Below, in pieces: positions 47,163-55,840 of a stretch of 64,000 nt of DNA. The stretch is from Trichobilharzia regenti (Eukaryota; Platyhelminthes; Trematoda; Strigeidida; Schistosomatidae). The DNA lies in contig OX235263.1 in the NCBI GenBank assembly GCA_944472135.2, positions 35,207,379 through 35,271,378 of the forward strand, in the 5' to 3' direction. Positions within the stretch are counted from its first letter, which is position 1; each line of letters begins with the position of its first letter. A model generated the notes under the pieces. That model searched no databases and was not told where the DNA came from. It worked only from the letters and a program-made list of their open reading frames with translations. Both the position numbers and the translations under genes were made by a program.

Positions 47163-50100
47163 TTTCCACAAGAGATCTGCATAACCTGTTCAACAGTATT
47201 TATCAACCTGATGAGTTGAACAGCCAGCAAGAAGTGGAATGAATACAAAATACCAGCAATTTGGTGCACATAAATTTAATAACAGACTGCAACTACAACA
47301 CCTGGAATGCAAGGCCTAATGGAAGCCTGATAATCCTGCAGAGATAGGTAGGATAATTGAATGAATAGTTAGTTACACAAATGGGGATCTCTTTTTTGTA
47401 ACAATGAATCGTACCCGTATTAAAAACATTTATTTTCCCACACAAATGGGGGAGGAAAAGTAGTCCTCAAAATGCAGAAGTATTTCATTTCTAAGAGGTC
47501 TGTAACCTATACACGCACACACACACTATAGGACACAAAGTACATTTTGTAGTGCATTCTACAAAATCGATTGAAACCAGCTGAAGATAAAAGTAAAATC
47601 ATAATCAACTAAAGAAGCAAAAGTCCACGAGATTAATAATGAGCTATACCTACTCTGTGTGGGATGATAACATTAATTGCCTGTCTAATCACACTTTTGT
47701 AATTGGAACAAAATTCATAACCGTGAACCTTTAACTACAAGCCAAATGCCTGATATAGTGAGCTTGATTAGTTATTTACGTGTAGGTAGTCGGTTTCAGA
47801 ATATGTCAGCTGGTCGCTGTTTCGAAATTGTAGAACTTAGTGAGAAAAACATTTTTCAGATTGAAAATTTATACATGATTAAACACAGCGTATACTAGAA
47901 AAAGCTAAAAAGGTAAATAAAGGTAAGGTGGCAAGCCTCTATTGCTTTGAAAACTAGTATTATTAGTTAAGTTACTTAGAGTGAGAACTTTAGAATTTCA
48001 AGACACTCAGCATAAAAATATTCACAAATCTATACACAAATGACATCTTAAACCACTCATTCTAGTTTTAGTAGTTTAGTAAAATAAAAATTAAGCATTA
48101 GTCATTAGGAATAGCGAAAATGGGAACTGAAAACAGAAGACTCCACGAAAGCACTTCGTTTATTAGCCTAGTACATATATCTGAAGTATTTAAAATGATG
48201 AATATGGGGTGAGTGAGCTGAAGTATGGATCTTCGATGGGATTCAGGCAAAACTGAAATGAAAATCTCCAGATAGACAAAAAGTAGTTCTTCACTTTGTT
48301 GTTAGGCCCAAATATGACTAAGAAAATCACGCACAAGAAAAATGAAACAAATAAAAAAAGCTCACTTTGGATATTTCATCGTTTGAAAAATGACCTAAAG
48401 TACGCATCAAATGGTAGGCCTCTGCTGTTAGCTGCATATCACCATATTCAATACCATTATGAACCATTTTGACAAAATGCCCAGCACCACCCGGTCCTGT
48501 CTAGAAAAAAGCAGATAAAACCAACACGACATATTGAACAAATGCATACCTTAATTTTATGGTGTAACTGAACATTTCATTTAAGATAACTGGAATCAAC
48601 ACTACGCACAACTGAGTTCTATATACGGGTTTTTGATTGATAGGCATACCTCTACATAATTAAATCGTGACTAATTTAACCCTTGGAATAGGTAATGTTT
48701 ACTAACGTTTATTCAACCTAATTTTAGAAATTTATGCAAATACCATTTTGGTGCTTCACAATTGCAACTTAAACATGACAGTAACTTTAATGTATGGTAG
48801 CCATGACCAAATAAGATTAACTTACCCAATCACAACAAGGCTCTCCACACTTGGCTTTGGCTGCAATAGCCTGGAATATTGGCTTGATATGTGGCCTAAA
48901 GGGCAGAAATCGTAAAGGTAAGTGGCAATACCAAAATGTTACTAAAGACAAAAAGATTAATGAATGAAATTTTACTTATGATAAGAACCTATTTACATAC
49001 AAAAAGAACAGAATACGTTAGGGGGTGAATGAGAACTAATCTAACATAATTCTACGGGTGTATTCAATATTCCAAACAGTAGCAGAACTTTACATGGTCA
49101 CCATTTTAGTTAGCCTTCAATGGTAGATCAAAGATCCATATTTTCATTAACGAAGACCAATTATCAGGCAGGATAAAGACAGTTAGACTCGGACGCCTTA
49201 CTAGATTTCTGTTGTGTTAATTGTACTTTACTGCTGCTGTCATAGCTAGAAGTGACCCTACGTTACTGAGGGATGAGTTATGCTATCGTGCTAAAAAACA
49301 TTCTGGTGAGCGTCAAAAAACTCCTCAGTTCCTCGTTCTTGACTAGGAACTATAAGGAATTTATCTAGCTTTGATTCAATGTGACGCAGATAAAGGAAAA
49401 CGATTAATCAGATACTTTAAAAGAAATACGGGTCGTCTATTGACTTTCCACAACCACAAACTATAACGATGTGTTAACTGTTAGACAGCGACAAATTGGT
49501 GCCAATCAACCCATTTTTTATATAGACTTACCAAGCCTCGGGATTACCGCCAGGCATAAGACTTGGTCCGTTTCGTGCACCCTCTTCTCCACCACTGACA
49601 CCTGTACCAACATACAGAATCCCCAACTTTGCTAGTTCCGAACAACGTCTATCAGTATCCGTATATTCTGAATTGCCTCCATCGATTATAATATCACCTT
49701 TTCAAGTAAAGGCACCTGCAAAAGACGAACAGGTAGCAATCTAACTAAGAAATTGTTCTTCAGTTTGAAGGTATGCATCAAAAATTGAAATTCTTTTCAT
49801 ACAGTAGCGAAAACGAGCTCAGTAGAACTATAGAACCCGTGAAACAGGAAACAAGTTCGACCTACCAACAGGTTACCCTGCATTACGTAACTCGACTTCA
49901 ATCATACCACTGGATTATCGTCAACACGTAAGAAAGGAAAGACGATAAACAGAAGACATGGTTTTAGCAGTCACACAAAATAAAGTATTTTATTATGGAA
50001 GGGATATTCTGTTGGGGTTATAAATGCAGTTGTTTTAAGAAGCGATAGGTACGCACTAAATATCGTTTGTATGCAGAAAGCTCTGTTATATAGTGCTTCA

Positions 50101-50914
50101 CATCCATAATATTCAAATAAAAAAAAATAAACTTCGGCTGTGTGTATAACGGCTTGTCATTACATTTTGCAGAAATACACGAAATTTAAACCACGAAAAG
50201 ACTGACTGACAAGTATCCTGTATGACTGCAGTATATCGAGTTGAAAAGCGATAACACATCATTGGAACAACTGACTACATACAACCACGAGTGTTAACGT
50301 ATGCTGCTACAGTAGTTATAACTACACTCGAAAAGCGTCACGATATCATATGAATAAGCCAACTAACACAGTTCAGTCTGTAAAAGGTGAACAGAAATAT
50401 AAAACCTTATTATTTTCGATGAATTGAAGAATTTAAGGTCTAAATTACCAACTGAAACGCACTTTACTTCAATTGAATAGTACGTATGTATACGCTAAAT
50501 CAGTTATATAAAACAGTAGATAAGTTCCAGCCAGGGCCTGGCAAAATTACAAAACATCAAAAAAATTTATATTTAAAAAGGTACAAGCCGAAAAGTAACA
50601 CAAGCACGTACCAGTTTGGAAATAAAATCATCAACTGCCTGACCGGCTTTAACAAGCATCATTGCCTTTCTCGGACGCTTCAAGCTTTGAACAAATTCTT
50701 CCAGTGACTTTGTTCCTATTACTTTTGTTCCTTTAGCTTCATTTTCAAGGAACTCAGTCACTTTTGATACTGTGCGGTTGAAAACTGAGACCTAGATTAT
50801 TTTCAATAAATAAGAGGTAGCTTCAGATACTGTGAATCCATGGTCATTCATGTTGAGCACGAGATTCTGGCCCATCACCGCTAAACCAATCATACCAATG
50901 TCAGCTTGGCCCAT
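28320..50914 (-). CDS. PGD: 6-phosphogluconate dehydrogenase, decarboxylating (12 exons)
   Basis: Cytosolic pentose-phosphate enzyme converting 6-phosphogluconate and NADP to ribulose-5-phosphate, CO2 and NADPH. Exons in order: 50831-50914, 50612-50791, 49532-49715, 48826-48895, 48366-48500, 44735-44860, 39994-40057, 34227-34369, 32140-32273, 29955-30054, 28565-28687, 28320-28439. All introns are GT-AG and phases agree. The product would be 487 aa (human 483). Landmarks: GLAVMG (10-15), [51 protein letters not shown] with the catalytic Lys, TAGQKGTGKW across exons 6-7, and a C-terminal HGGSVASS. Exon 3 lacks one base near 49697-49702, shifting frame before DGGNSEY. Introns 5-7 (3.5, 4.7, 5.6 kb) hold most of the transposon load; I see nothing else in 47160-48365, 42960-43410 or 31514-32139. 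Confidence 0.93.
28799..29061 (+). mobile_element. tRNA-Thr-derived SINE with hammerhead-like core (copy 2)
   Basis: Same element as 21455-21718, within the second duplicated block. Confidence 0.7.
29657..29701. repeat. 11-bp inverted repeat in PGD intron 10 (copy 2)
   Basis: Same as 22314-22358, with arms at 29657-29667 and 29691-29701. Confidence 0.6.
30313..31513 (+). mobile_element. SR2-like RTE 3' fragment (copy 2)
   Basis: Same degenerate fragment as 22970-24170, in PGD intron 9 of the complete gene. Confidence 0.75.
32438..32697 (-). mobile_element. tRNA-derived SINE, type 1 (copy 2)
   Basis: Same insertion as 25095-25354, in PGD intron 8 of the complete gene. Confidence 0.75.
33545..33690 (-). 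mobile_element. tRNA-Thr-derived SINE fragment
   Basis: The minus strand reads a tRNA-Thr-like head (TGGCTGAATGG, CCTTGTAAC, GAGTTCGAAGCC) then a degraded hammerhead-like part with TTCCCAAACTAGGACGACGG and GAAACAGC. It is head-to-head with the plus-strand copy at 33700-33840. Confidence 0.65.
33700..33840 (+). mobile_element. tRNA-Thr-derived SINE fragment, 3' truncated
   Basis: It has the same leader (AGAAGTTAGAATTCATGG) and tRNA-like head as 21455-21718, with B box GGGTTTGAACCCC, but loses similarity soon after the head. Confidence 0.6.
34624..34863 (+). mobile_element. tRNA-derived SINE, type 1
   Basis: tRNA-like head with CAGCGGTTAGAACACTCGCT (A-box region) and GGGTTCGATCGCC (B-box-like), a body shared with 37368-37610, and the LINE-like tail CTATGTTCCACTGGGGAACG followed by an A-rich end. 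In PGD intron 7. Confidence 0.75.
35276..36396 (+). mobile_element. Degenerate Penelope-like element with inverted flanking repeats
   Basis: Arms at 35276-35363 and 36302-36396 are inverted copies of each other containing GACGTTTCGCTA. Between them the plus strand reads, with stops, a Penelope-type C-terminal region: [35 protein letters not shown] (the GIY-YIG start, with YIR for YIG) and [21 protein letters not shown], typical of the GIY-YIG endonuclease module of Penelope-like elements. The reverse transcriptase core is almost gone. The longest uninterrupted frame is 35845-36126. Inverted LTR-like copies are a known trait of this class. It lies in PGD intron 7. Confidence 0.7.
36963..37115 (-). 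mobile_element. tRNA-Thr-derived SINE fragment with hammerhead-like core
   Basis: The minus strand reads the end of a B box (GTTCGAACCCCGC), then GTACTGATGAAGAGGCCC, CTAGGGTGACGAAAC, AGCTGTCCAGTAC and a TTTTCCAATGG tail. The GTACTG and CAGTAC ends can pair. In PGD intron 7. Confidence 0.65.
37368..37610 (+). mobile_element. tRNA-derived SINE, type 1, with 9-bp target duplication
   Basis: The best-preserved member, 243 bp. The tRNA-like head (TGGCATAGCGGTTAGGACGC, then GGGGTTCGATTCC) leads into a body with GCTAAGCCAGAAAC and a tail with CTATGTTCCACTGGGGAACG and (ATT)n. It is flanked by perfect repeats TTACTTTAG at 37359-37367 and 37611-37619. Transcription would be by RNA polymerase III from the internal A and B boxes. 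Confidence 0.85.
37752..38038 (+). mobile_element. Sm-alpha-like SINE pair with hammerhead ribozyme cores
   Basis: 37858-37920 is tRNA-like (AAGTGGATAACACTTTGGCG, GGGTTCAAATTTC). At 37968-38000 follows a near-canonical hammerhead core: CTGACGA, a stem II that can pair GTTT with GGAC, GAAA, a short ATG/CAT stem III and a C at the cleavage position. A second core at 37753-37785 (CTGATGA, AAATAGGAC, then AAAAT with the first G lost) belongs to another, truncated copy. Stem I looks decayed in both, so self-cleavage is doubtful. Schistosome Sm-alpha retroposons are known to carry such ribozymes. Confidence 0.65.
38572..38600. repeat. (TA)n microsatellite
   Basis: About 14 TA units in PGD intron 7. 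Confidence 0.9.
38770..39550. repeat. GC-richer repeat-like block, unassigned
   Basis: This block is noticeably richer in G+C than its surroundings and reads like part of a dispersed element, but I cannot assign a family or strand and see no credible reading frame. It is interrupted by a small SR2 insertion at 39225-39378. Confidence 0.35.
39225..39378 (-). mobile_element. SR2-like 3' UTR fragment with 12-bp target duplication
   Basis: About 154 bp matching the 3' UTR of the SR2-like copy at 41160-41345, minus strand. It is flanked by perfect CATAGACCTCCC repeats at 39213-39224 and 39379-39390, so it is a heavily 5'-truncated insertion. Confidence 0.75.
39601..39832 (-). mobile_element. tRNA-derived SINE, type 1
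   Basis: Minus-strand copy of the 37368-37610 family, with tail complement near 39601-39640 and tRNA-like head ending near 39832. It sits between PGD exon 8 and exon 7. Confidence 0.75.
40255..41075 (+). mobile_element. SR2-like RTE 3' fragment
   Basis: A decayed plus-strand copy starting in the late RT ([20 protein letters not shown]) and running through the C-terminal region into the 3' UTR. It lies 58 bp past PGD exon 7, in intron 6, and is tail-to-tail with the minus-strand copy at 41160-42870. Confidence 0.75.
41160..42870 (-). mobile_element. SR2-like RTE retrotransposon, 5'-truncated, long open frame
   Basis: The best-preserved SR2-like copy. A continuous ~494-codon frame (42822-41338) covers reverse transcriptase and C-terminus: [88 protein letters not shown], then [20 protein letters not shown] and a Trp-rich end. 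The endonuclease and N-terminal RT are missing: similarity starts at KAAGPDG near 42860 with no start codon. It is therefore a dead-on-arrival truncation. A 3' UTR of ~180 bp follows. It lies in PGD intron 6. Confidence 0.85.
43428..43723 (-). mobile_element. tRNA-derived SINE with 11-bp target duplication
   Basis: The minus strand reads a tRNA-like head with AATAGCTCAATGGTAATG (A-box region) and GCAGGTTTGAATCTC (B box). Downstream is a weak hammerhead-like string ending ACTAGCACGAAAC. Perfect TAACGAGTAAT repeats at 43417-43427 and 43724-43734 define the ends. I do not recognise the family. In PGD intron 6. Confidence 0.75.
44165..44545 (+). mobile_element. SR2-like 3' end fragment
   Basis: It begins in the C-terminal coding region ([18 protein letters not shown]) and continues into the 3' UTR with the GAACTGCTGCACAT-like segment shared by the other copies. 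In PGD intron 6, just upstream of exon 6 in genomic coordinates. Confidence 0.7.
45875..47055 (+). mobile_element. SR2-like RTE 3' fragment
   Basis: It starts at [11 protein letters not shown] and includes the YADD site ([14 protein letters not shown]), then the C-terminal region. The longest open stretch is 46101-46535. Frameshifts occur near 46068 and 46535. In PGD intron 5. Confidence 0.8.
47118..47158. repeat. (TA)n microsatellite
   Basis: About 20 TA units directly downstream of the SR2 fragment in PGD intron 5. Confidence 0.9.
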
Positions 50915-50971
50915 GTTTGGGAAAAAACTAGAATGAGACCAAATATCAATGGGTCCACTTGTAGCAAGAGA

Positions 50972-50980
50972 CCTTTTATA
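50972..50980 (-). promoter_or_regulatory. TATA-box-like motif of PGD
   Basis: TATAAAAGG on the minus strand, 57 nt upstream of the PGD ATG (50914). Likely core promoter by motif and spacing only. Confidence 0.45.
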
Positions 50981-51303
50981 AGCTTTCTGGATGATTAAAA
51001 CAAAATTCAATAGAAATTGTGTTTCAAGTAAAATATTGTAAATTCGACTCTGCGTCTTTTGAAATGGGCATCTTGCTTTTCGCATTCAGTTATTTGTTTG
51101 AGGTACAACACTGGCCTATAAGATTCATATGCACCCAGAAAAATCATATGTCGCATTAAGTTTCCATCTGAGCAGATTCGGTGCCTTCATTTCGGCAAGA
51201 CATCTACAAAGTGCCAAAATCTTCACCTTAAGTACCTACTTTTATGAATTAATCATGAGTTCATATTCGGCAACTATATTTGTAATAAAATTAATCATTA
51301 ATA

Positions 51304-51537
51304 TTATTATTGTTCCCTTGGGTTCCTAGGGGAACATAGGGCTTCAACAGCACGTCTGCACTTGCTTCTGTCTTCTGCTGTACTTTTCACTTGGATCCAT
51401 GTTAGTCTACACCGTTTCAACTCCTTTTCACAAGATCTCCTCCATGTCACCCTTGGACGTCCCACTCGCTGCTTCCCTTTCGGGTTCCGTATCATATAAT
51501 TGTCAACATTAAGGGAGGTTGGTAATCTATTAATCAA
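51304..51537 (-). mobile_element. 3' remnant of a LINE (ORF2 C-terminus and tail), right copy
   Basis: Mirror of 1221-1454, about 0.4 kb upstream of PGD on its coding strand. Confidence 0.6.
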
Positions 51538-52768
51538 TCAATTACGTTAGCCTACCGAGGAGGTAAATTTTTTTCTGGTTAGTTTTTCATCCCCTTTTCG
51601 ATTTATTTAAGCTGTTAAAATATATTGGATACTGAATCTTCACTAAATCCTTGGATTGAGTAATCTTCCCAGTACAAGAGAGATTATTTTGGTAAGGAGA
51701 ATAAAGTGCGTGGAAACTAACTCTACATTCAGCTCGATCCCAAGGAATCAATCTGAGACTGTTGCTCTGCACATTGATGCGGACACGAGTCAATTCAAAG
51801 TGCTTTGTTGAATTAGTGTCTGTGAGAAATGAAAAATGATAATCCCACTTTGCCAAGGTCCATTAGTCGTGTCGCTTGTGATGATTTCGTCCACCTTAAA
51901 GCAGCCCTCCTCTGCAGTAAATGCAATATTGTTACTCCAATAACTCCCTGGTGTTCAGCTCTTTTGTGAGTTTTCGGTAACGCCATCTAAAAAAGTACTG
52001 AGTCTGCCTGTTGTTTTTGGGTCCATATACAGCCGCAGGTGTCAGAAACCTGTGTGATGAACATCATAGTAGGGAATAAAGATCTCCCGTGACTTTCGTT
52101 GGCTATGTCAACGCAAATAACAAATGTCAGAAAAGGTTATGGTATCCACAATGCTTCGTTTGCACACACATCAATTTCACTGTGCTTGCTGCTGATGATA
52201 ACAACTGTATTATTAAAGTACATTTTTTCATAGAGAACAATTATTTTTTGAGTGTGAAATCATCTTTAAGTCTCTGTTTAAGATCCACTAGTAAATTCAA
52301 CTTCAAAACACTGTCAGTTTCATAAACGTTTAAGAAGCTAACTATTCATTTTCTTATCTTAATGTAAGAATAATATCCAAATCAGCATTCTCAGTCAGCC
52401 TAAATAGCTAGCTTTAACTTTAGTGGTTCGAAATTTCTACCAGTCTATGTAAATTCTGGCTAGGTGTTGGTGTGTGCATGGAGATATTTAGGTTCCAGTG
52501 TTCAATAGCCAACGGCAATCTTTTAGAAGTTAGAATGACGCTGATCAACTAATCTACAATTCTACAATTGAAAGCATTTCCTCCCCATAGTGAATTTAAA
52601 ACAAGCAGTAACGGCGAAAAAATGATACTGAGTAAATTTATAAATTTTAATGGGATATGTCAGTTGAATATTTCACAAATGTTATTTTCACAGTTTCTTT
52701 AAGGTTAAATACATACAAACACATGAACACTGCAACAAAAAGTGAGGATCACTTTGAACAAATACACT

Positions 52769-53136
52769 GTAAGCCACATCTCGTAAACCATCGACGCCCA
52801 GCTCTTGCTACACTGGGACTCACGCTGTTCCTTGACGTTTCTCAGAAACGCTTAGTAATAACGGACGCAAAACCAAAACACCGATTGGCTACTCGAGAAT
52901 TCTTTATTGTAACACCAACATATAGGCAGCTTTACAATTAAGTTTTAACTAAGGTCTATGAACAAATATTACAATAATGAATCACAATATTACTTCTGAC
53001 AGTTTTGGTCTGACTTCTTTCTGAACAGCGACCGATGAGACGATGACTGGTGTATTGATGCCTCCACGAAAATTGAGGAAGTTGGTTTTGAGCAAACAAC
53101 CAAGAATTGATCGTTCAATCTTCAACTACATAGACA
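52769..53136 (-). repeat. Diverged 3' LTR of an older BEL/Pao-like element
   Basis: Similar to 9323-9683 but with many substitutions and short indels; it begins TGTCTATG and ends GGCTTACA on the minus strand. It follows a CCGGGGAG purine tract. It lies directly upstream of the PGD 5' region. Confidence 0.85.
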
Positions 53137-54508
53137 CTCCCCGGCAAAAAACGGATCCATCCCTTTATTCCATCATGACCAATACACGTTGACTTGGATG
53201 CCATTGCGAGAACCTGGGTCACACGGACAGAGCTGAAATGGAAAACAAACAGGAAAGCCAACACACCACAAGTATACTCACAGCACAATCTCACACATCA
53301 ATGACGACCTGCGCCCTCAGATAAAGGTATTTTCTTGACATCTTGCAACACAACCACCACTTGCTAGAATGACTCTTGCAGAATGCAACGTGACCATAGC
53401 ACCACCTCATGATACTCTACGCCCATCCTCTTATCTACTCACTACCAATTACCACTGAAATCGCTTGTCACTCATTCTGTCTCAGTTCTAGTAACGGTGA
53501 CGTATGCGAGCCTCAGTCGTTTACACCCTTTCTCCCTGTCGTGTCGGACCACAGCTAACAATTATCTCCGTATGCAGTTCATTCTCAGCAATAGCCTAGC
53601 CTCCCCGGCGTATACGACCCATCTGCTGTCTCTGACATCAATCAATTCATTCACGGACGTAGAAGACTAGAAACAACTTCAGAAGTAATCACGACGAAAA
53701 TTTTAACAAAATTATGTAATAACAACAGGGTACGAAAACAACGAGTAAAAACAATTAATTCAAAATCACAAATGGAGAAGACACACCACACGTATATACA
53801 AACAGTACAAATAACCTCACCAATCGTGTCTCGATGTAATTCCTTTGAAGAATCGCAGGACTTACACCAGTACGCCTGCAAACCTTCTCAGGTTGATGAT
53901 TGTAAGTTGTGGAATGTCCGGACACAAATGAGATTAACCAACAATTACAATAATTGGAACTCACACAATTATTTAACACAAACATATGTACAATCAACAC
54001 ATCAAAATGGTGGATTCTGGTACGACAAACTACCCTTGAAGAACTGTAGGACTTACAGCAGTACGCCTACATTCCTTCTCAGGTTGATGATCCAAGTGGG
54101 AGATGTCCGGACACAAACAAAATTACCAACAGGTAGATGACAGATGATAACAATTCAGTATATACAACATGAACATATGTACAAAATCACACACCAAGCA
54201 CATTGGACTGCTCATTGATGGGCTACCCTTTGAAGAACTGTAGGACTTACAGCAGTACGCCTACAACCCTTCTCAGGTTGACGCTCTAGGTTGGAAAATC
54301 GTTGCAGAGTTCATTTGCTGATTTCCCTCTATCAGCTATATCTGAACGGTAACACACTCATATCATTGTATCGTAGAATATAGATGACGAACAAACACGC
54401 GACGTATCTGGTCAACCAAGCGCAGGCACAGAGTAATTTACACCAAAGACAATAGCATTCAATTAGTAACTTGAAACTAGAAATGCTTTTATTCATGCAA
54501 GAACAATA
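53137..54508 (-). mobile_element. 3' interior of older BEL/Pao-like element
   Basis: This matches the young element from its position ~11561 to its 3' LTR, with clear divergence and three tandem hairpin cassettes instead of two. The gag part is missing; the element is cut at about 54508 by (AAT)n-tailed sequence and the LINE. Confidence 0.8.
53842..54280 (-). repeat. Three tandem hairpin cassettes
   Basis: Cores at 54226-54280, 54033-54086 and 53842-53895 (minus strand) recur every 191-194 nt. Stems read TGTAGG/CCTACA in the first two and TGCAGG/CCTGCG in the third, which keeps pairing through a U-A to C-G change. The 15-nt loop is constant except one G/C position. Confidence 0.8.
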
Positions 54509-54694
54509 ATAATGATTTAATAATAATTTTTATTTCTTTAACAGAAACCAGCCATTTTTACAGACATGAACATATGTACACTTATGAAAACTTATAGAAT
54601 ATATAATATGATTTGTTAATTTAGAAATAAGTTGAATACTGGTAAATGTAAGAGAAACATTCAAAATGAATTGTACAAATAAGGAAATAAAAAA
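54509..54694 (-). mobile_element. Short retroelement tail with (AAT)n end
   Basis: About 185 bp between the LINE tail and the BEL/Pao-like interior, ending in repeated ATT/AAT units. The last ~40 bp resemble the LINE 3' end. It may be another 3' fragment of a related LINE. Confidence 0.4.
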
Positions 54695-55840
54695 ATAATA
54701 TATTTCTTCCTGTTTATGCAGGAACATACCAATTGTACAGGCATGGATAAGTTATTATATAAATTACACAAATTGATGTATGATGAATTTACAGTTTGGT
54801 TGTTCTTTCTGACATTAGAGTCAGACGGAACAGTCTGCTATAAAGTCTGTTTGTGTAGCACATAAAGAGATATAGAAATATTGTCTTCGCATTAAAAAAA
54901 ACCCAGACATCAGATGAATGTAATACGGATATCTGGGAAAAAAAGCTTGAAGTCAATCCTCTTACATAACTTTGTTGTGAACAGCACCCTCGGCTCAAAG
55001 TTTATTGATGTATTATGTTGAGATCAGTGATATATTTATTCCATTTTTTCAGCAGTCTTATCGTAGTTTTATAACAGGAAAGAAATTTGATCGTGGATGC
55101 GAAAACTAGATAAGGTCATGTTAAGTTGTTTTACTGCATCAAATGGTGTCGAGGTCGATTCCAGAATTCTCCATTTGCTCCATTTGTGTCTGCATGGCGG
55201 ACTGCATTCGTAAGTTCAGAAAAATGTTGAAAACTGTTTGAAAACCAGTTGCTTCTTCATTTCAGATCATGAATACTCATTTACAGCATGTTCGCCAGCG
55301 TCTTCAAATGGTAGAATTGGATCGTTCATGGAATTTGGGTGGTTATGAGGTAGATGGTTTGGAATTAATCCTCATTTCAGTTTAGATGCAGGGTTGTTCG
55401 ACCTCGACCAGAAGATGAATAGGAGTATCAGAGTACCAAAAAGAGAAAGTATGTGAACATTAAAAGGACATTAATGTATATATATAATTGTTTATGTCAA
55501 TTGTATAATAAATTATTAAGAAATTATTTTTAGTTATAGTTCTTTTTACGTATTTATGCGAAGTCTTAGAGTCTATTTAGTGTCATGATGTGTATTAATG
55601 AGTCTGAGCGTTTTAGTGTTCTAATGACTGATGCGTTTTAGAAGTAAGTAATGAGTTCTGGTAGGGATAGACTTTGGGATAAAACAGTTTATATAGCAAG
55701 CGTTTGAAGGTTACAATAAAGTGACACGTCCTATTTCTAAGGGTAAACTATTCCTGTATGTTCCGTACTAAGTCTTTATGCATCCATGCTGCTAGTTTAT
55801 TTATGGTTTTTAGATTGTTAAGGGTGTTGAAGTGCGTTTT

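Larger units (their letters stand above)
50580..52757. repeat. Right arm of inverted duplication (PGD 5' region)
   Basis: Mirror of 1-2177. Here exon 2 has the full 180 nt and intron 2 continues to exon 3. Twelve bases past the point matching window base 1, an old BEL/Pao-like LTR begins (52769). Confidence 0.95.
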
